Positions 61,131 to 64,000 of a stretch of 64,000 nt of DNA are shown here, piece after piece. The translations under genes and the position numbers were made by a program. The stretch spans positions 439,729,213 through 439,793,212 of the forward strand of contig NC_081407.1 of NCBI RefSeq assembly GCF_030272615.1, in the 5' to 3' direction. Each line of letters opens with the position of its first letter. Positions within the stretch are counted from its first letter, which is position 1. A model generated the notes under the pieces. The model saw only the letters and a program-made list of their open reading frames with translations. It ran no database searches and was not told where the DNA came from. The DNA is from Cryptomeria japonica. Lineage: Eukaryota; Streptophyta; Pinopsida; Cupressales; Cupressaceae.

Positions 61131-64000
61131 AGTAATCTTCTCATAAGTGACACCATTGATGTTAAGATGGATCCTTGCAATGAAGAAAAAGTTATTAAAA
61201 TTGGAAAGTGTTTGGATGAAGAAGAACAAAAACAATATGCAGATTTATTGCATGAATTCCCTGAGATCTTTGCTTGGACATATTCTGACATGCCTGGTAT
61301 AGATCCTAAGATTGTTACTCATAATATTGTCTTAGTTCCCGATGCTAAGCTTGTGAAACAAAAGATTCAAAAAATGAATCCTAAGGTAGCTTTGCTTGTT
61401 AAGACTGAGATTGAAAAATTATTGGAGGCTGGATTTATCCGCCCTATTGATTATTCCCCGTGGATTTCAAATATTGTCATTGTGGCTAAATCAAATAATA
61501 AAATAAGAATGTGTACCGACTTTCAAGATTTAAATAAGGCTTCTTTAAAAGATGATTTCCCCCTCCCAAACATTGACATGATAGTTGATTCTACAGCAGG
61601 ACATGCTTTGTTATCCTTCATGGATGGTTTTTCAGGATACAATCAAATTTTCATTAATCCTCAAGATCAATTCAAAACTGCTTTCACCACTCCTTGGGGT
61701 ACGTTTTGTTGGGTAATGATGCCTTTTGGGCTTAAAAATGTCGGCGCAACTTATCAACGAGCGATGACCCTTATCTTTCATGATTATATGCATAAGATTT
61801 TAGAAGATTATGTTGATGATATTTTAGCCAAATCCATTCTCCGTATAGATCATATTAAGATCCTTCGTCAAATCTTTGAAAGAATTCATAAATATCACAT
61901 GCGCTCGAATCCCCGAAAATGTGTTTTTGGTGTGGATAGTGGGAAACTATTAGGATTCATAGTTTCGCATCGTGGGATTGAGGTGGACACTAAGAAAATA
62001 GATGCTATTGTCAACATGCCACCTCCTAAAAATGTGTCTCAACTCAAAAGCTTACAAGGAAAGATTCAAGCTATTCGTAGGTTTGTATCTCAACTTGCGG
62101 ATCGTACTTTTCCTTTTACTCAAATTCTCAAAAAGAATATCACTTTTCAATGGAACGAAGATTGTCAGCAAGCATTTGAAGATTTAAAAGTATATTTGGT
62201 TAATCCTCCTATCCTTCAACCCGCCGAACCTTCTAGGCCCTTTCTTCTTTATACAGCTACTTCCCCTCATACTCTCACAGCATTATTGGCACAACATGAT
62301 AAAGATGGTAAGGAACGTCCGGTTTATTATATAAGTCATACCTTACTCGATTATGAGACCCGATACTCTGCGATAGAAAGACAATGCTTGGCCTTGGTGT
62401 TTGCGACTCAGAAATTGAGACATTATCTTTTAAATTCAAAAGTCCACGTCATGGTAAAGTTTGATCCTTTGAAGCATTTTTTCTCTAAAACTGATTTATC
62501 AGGATGCCTAGCTAAGTGGGTTATGATGTTAACTGAATTTGACCTTAAATTTGTTTCACAAAGAGCAATTAAAGGGAAAGCATTGACCGATCACTTAGTT
62601 GAGGCCCCTTCACCTTTCTCCTTCCCTAACCCTGAGTCTTTTCCCGATGACTTCATTCTTTGTACAGAGAAAGATGAAACTTGGGAGTTGTACTTTGATG
62701 GCTCTAAGTGTCGTACAGGATCGGGGGCAGGTGTTGTTCTAATTTCTCCTACAAAGAAATCCATTCCCTTATCTTATCGTCTCAATTTCCTATGTACCAA
62801 TAACATTGCTGAGTATGAGGCTCTTATAGCAGGAATAAAGGCAGCCTTGGCTTTGAATGTAAAGCACATACATATTTATGGAGATTCTCAATTGATTATA
62901 AGACAAGTAACAGGACTGTATCAAGCAAAACAAGACAAATTATCACAATATAAAGACCTTGCTATCTCTTTGTTAAAAAAATTCAATTCTTATACCATGG
63001 AACCTACTCCTCGAAAAGATAATCGACATGCAGACGCAATGGCATGTGTGGCTTCTCTTGTATCTTTAGAGGACCCTGTGGTTGATCTTAAATTTGTTAT
63101 TCACAACCTTATTTCTCCAGCTATTGTAGATGATTCTAGCTTGGTGACATGTTGTGACTTTATAGACTCAGATGAATGGTATTCGCATATCGTAAGATAC
63201 TTGACTGATGGTACCTTTCCTGATTCTGCCAATAGGAACACTAGGGCTAGAATCCTCAAGCTATCCGCCAGATATATCATTTTTTCTAATGTTCTTTACC
63301 GGAGGGGTTATAACGGTCTTCTCCTTCACTGTCTTAACAAATCAGAAATCCCTATTACTCTTGAAGAGGCACATTCAGGCGCCTGTGGGGGGCATTTTGG
63401 AGGCAAATCCTTGGTTCAAATATTGCTTCGTATGGGATACTATTGGAAAACTATGCAGAAGGATTCTTTTTCATTTGTTAAGAAATGTCATCAATGTTAA
63501 CAACACAATAATCTGATTCATGCTCCTACCCAAGAACTTCGTTCTCATGTAGCTTCTTGGCCTTTCTCTGCATGGGGGTTGGATCTCATCGGTAAAATCT
63601 CTCCTCCTTCATCTCAAGGACACACTTTCATTATAACCGCAATAGATTACTTTACAAAGTGGGTAGAAGTTGTTCCCCTTCGCTCTACTACTGCTGAAGT
63701 GATTTGTCGATTTCTTCTAGAAAACATTATTTCTCGATTCAGGATACCTTCCACTATAATCTCAGATAATGGGACATCATTTAAGAACAAGGACGTGAAG
63801 AAATTCCTTGAGAAATATCATATCAAACATCAATTTTCTACACCATACTATCCTCAATCAAATGGTCAAGCCGAATCATCCAATAAGATAATTGAACAAA
63901 TTCTTTGCAAAACCGTGAACAAGCATGGTAAGGATTGGAGTACTCAGCTAATCTATGCTCTTTGGGCCTACCGAATGAGTGTACGAATTGCTACAGGAAC
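61131..64000 (+). pseudogene. Copy B pol: RT, two RNase H domains, integrase (partial)
   Basis: One frame with a single stop, TAA 63498-63500, inside the integrase zinc-binding box. RT (about 61370-62000) has MCTDFQDLNKA, FMDGFSGYNQI, MPFGLKNVGATYQRAM and YVDDILAKS. The first RNase H (about 62230-62610) has LLYTATSP, RPVYYISHTL and ERQCLALVFA. The second, archaeal-type RNase H (about 62685-63065) has LYFDGSKCRTGSGAG, NIAEYEALIAGI, IYGDSQLII and DNRHADAMA. Integrase follows with HSGACGGHFGG, KKCHQC, then AIDYFTKWVE, ISDNGTSFKNKD and QSNGQAESSNK, so the catalytic D, D and E are all present. The window ends in the integrase core. Confidence 0.93.

Larger units (their letters stand above)
57008..64000 (+). 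mobile_element. Tat-like Ty3/gypsy retrotransposon copy B, continues past the window
   Basis: 5' LTR (57008-58676), primer site, then one reading frame from ATG 58884 to the window end with five in-frame stops and no frameshift. Module order is N-terminal ORF, protease, G-patch, RT, RNase H, second RNase H, integrase. It matches copy A closely in order and motifs but is far better preserved. The right LTR lies outside. Confidence 0.9.

Overview
The window is nuclear DNA from a plant with a large, repeat-packed genome. The types of element present (Tat-like Ty3/gypsy with two RNase H domains, Ty1/copia with the usual plant LTR and polypurine-tract motifs, an L1-like LINE with an RNase H tail, a CACTA/En-Spm DNA transposon) are all plant-type. 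My recollection of these element families points to a gymnosperm, probably a conifer, but that is inference. I found no convincing host gene, RNA gene or CRISPR array. Almost every base can be placed in a stack of nested transposable elements.

Layout. A decayed Tat-like Ty3/gypsy element (copy A) is the oldest scaffold. Its gag end, protease, G-patch and start of reverse transcriptase (RT) lie at 1-2660. RT and RNase H resume at 7664-9227, and integrase resumes at 35449-36000. The first gap (2660-7663) holds two copies, in opposite orientations, of an RT-less retroposon family and an LTR-like unit. The second gap is a 26,218-bp CACTA element (9228-35445) bounded by CACTA/TAGTG ends and an AAT target duplication. 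The CACTA element carries a TNP2-type transposase gene (12649-17040) and a second multi-exon gene. That second gene begins with a SET methyltransferase-like domain (17822-18550) and runs into a Transposase_24-like exon. This exon is split by a 7,979-bp LINE (20416-28394) with a perfect 17-bp target duplication.

From 36000 the copy A integrase is cut by a second, 5'-truncated LINE. This LINE is itself split by a 7.7-kb LTR element (37087-44791) that has gag and a second unknown ORF but no pol. At 45395 a minus-strand Ty1/copia element follows, truncated at its 5' end near 49545. Then come the 3' end and LTR of another pol-less element (to 51425), another copia-type LTR (to about 52410), and a third copy of the RT-less retroposon (52928-54237, minus). 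The right end holds the LTR and leader of one Tat-like element (54238-57007). Inside it sits a much younger Tat-like element (copy B, from 57008) whose polyprotein stays in one frame up to the window end.

How the parts relate. The pol-less LTR elements share their polypurine-tract block and an LTR motif with the copia element, which suggests that copia machinery moves them. Most coding breaks in the younger elements are in-frame stops of the kind expected from C-to-T or G-to-A change, as in methylated, silenced repeats. The most unusual item is the SET-like domain inside the CACTA element's accessory transposase gene.
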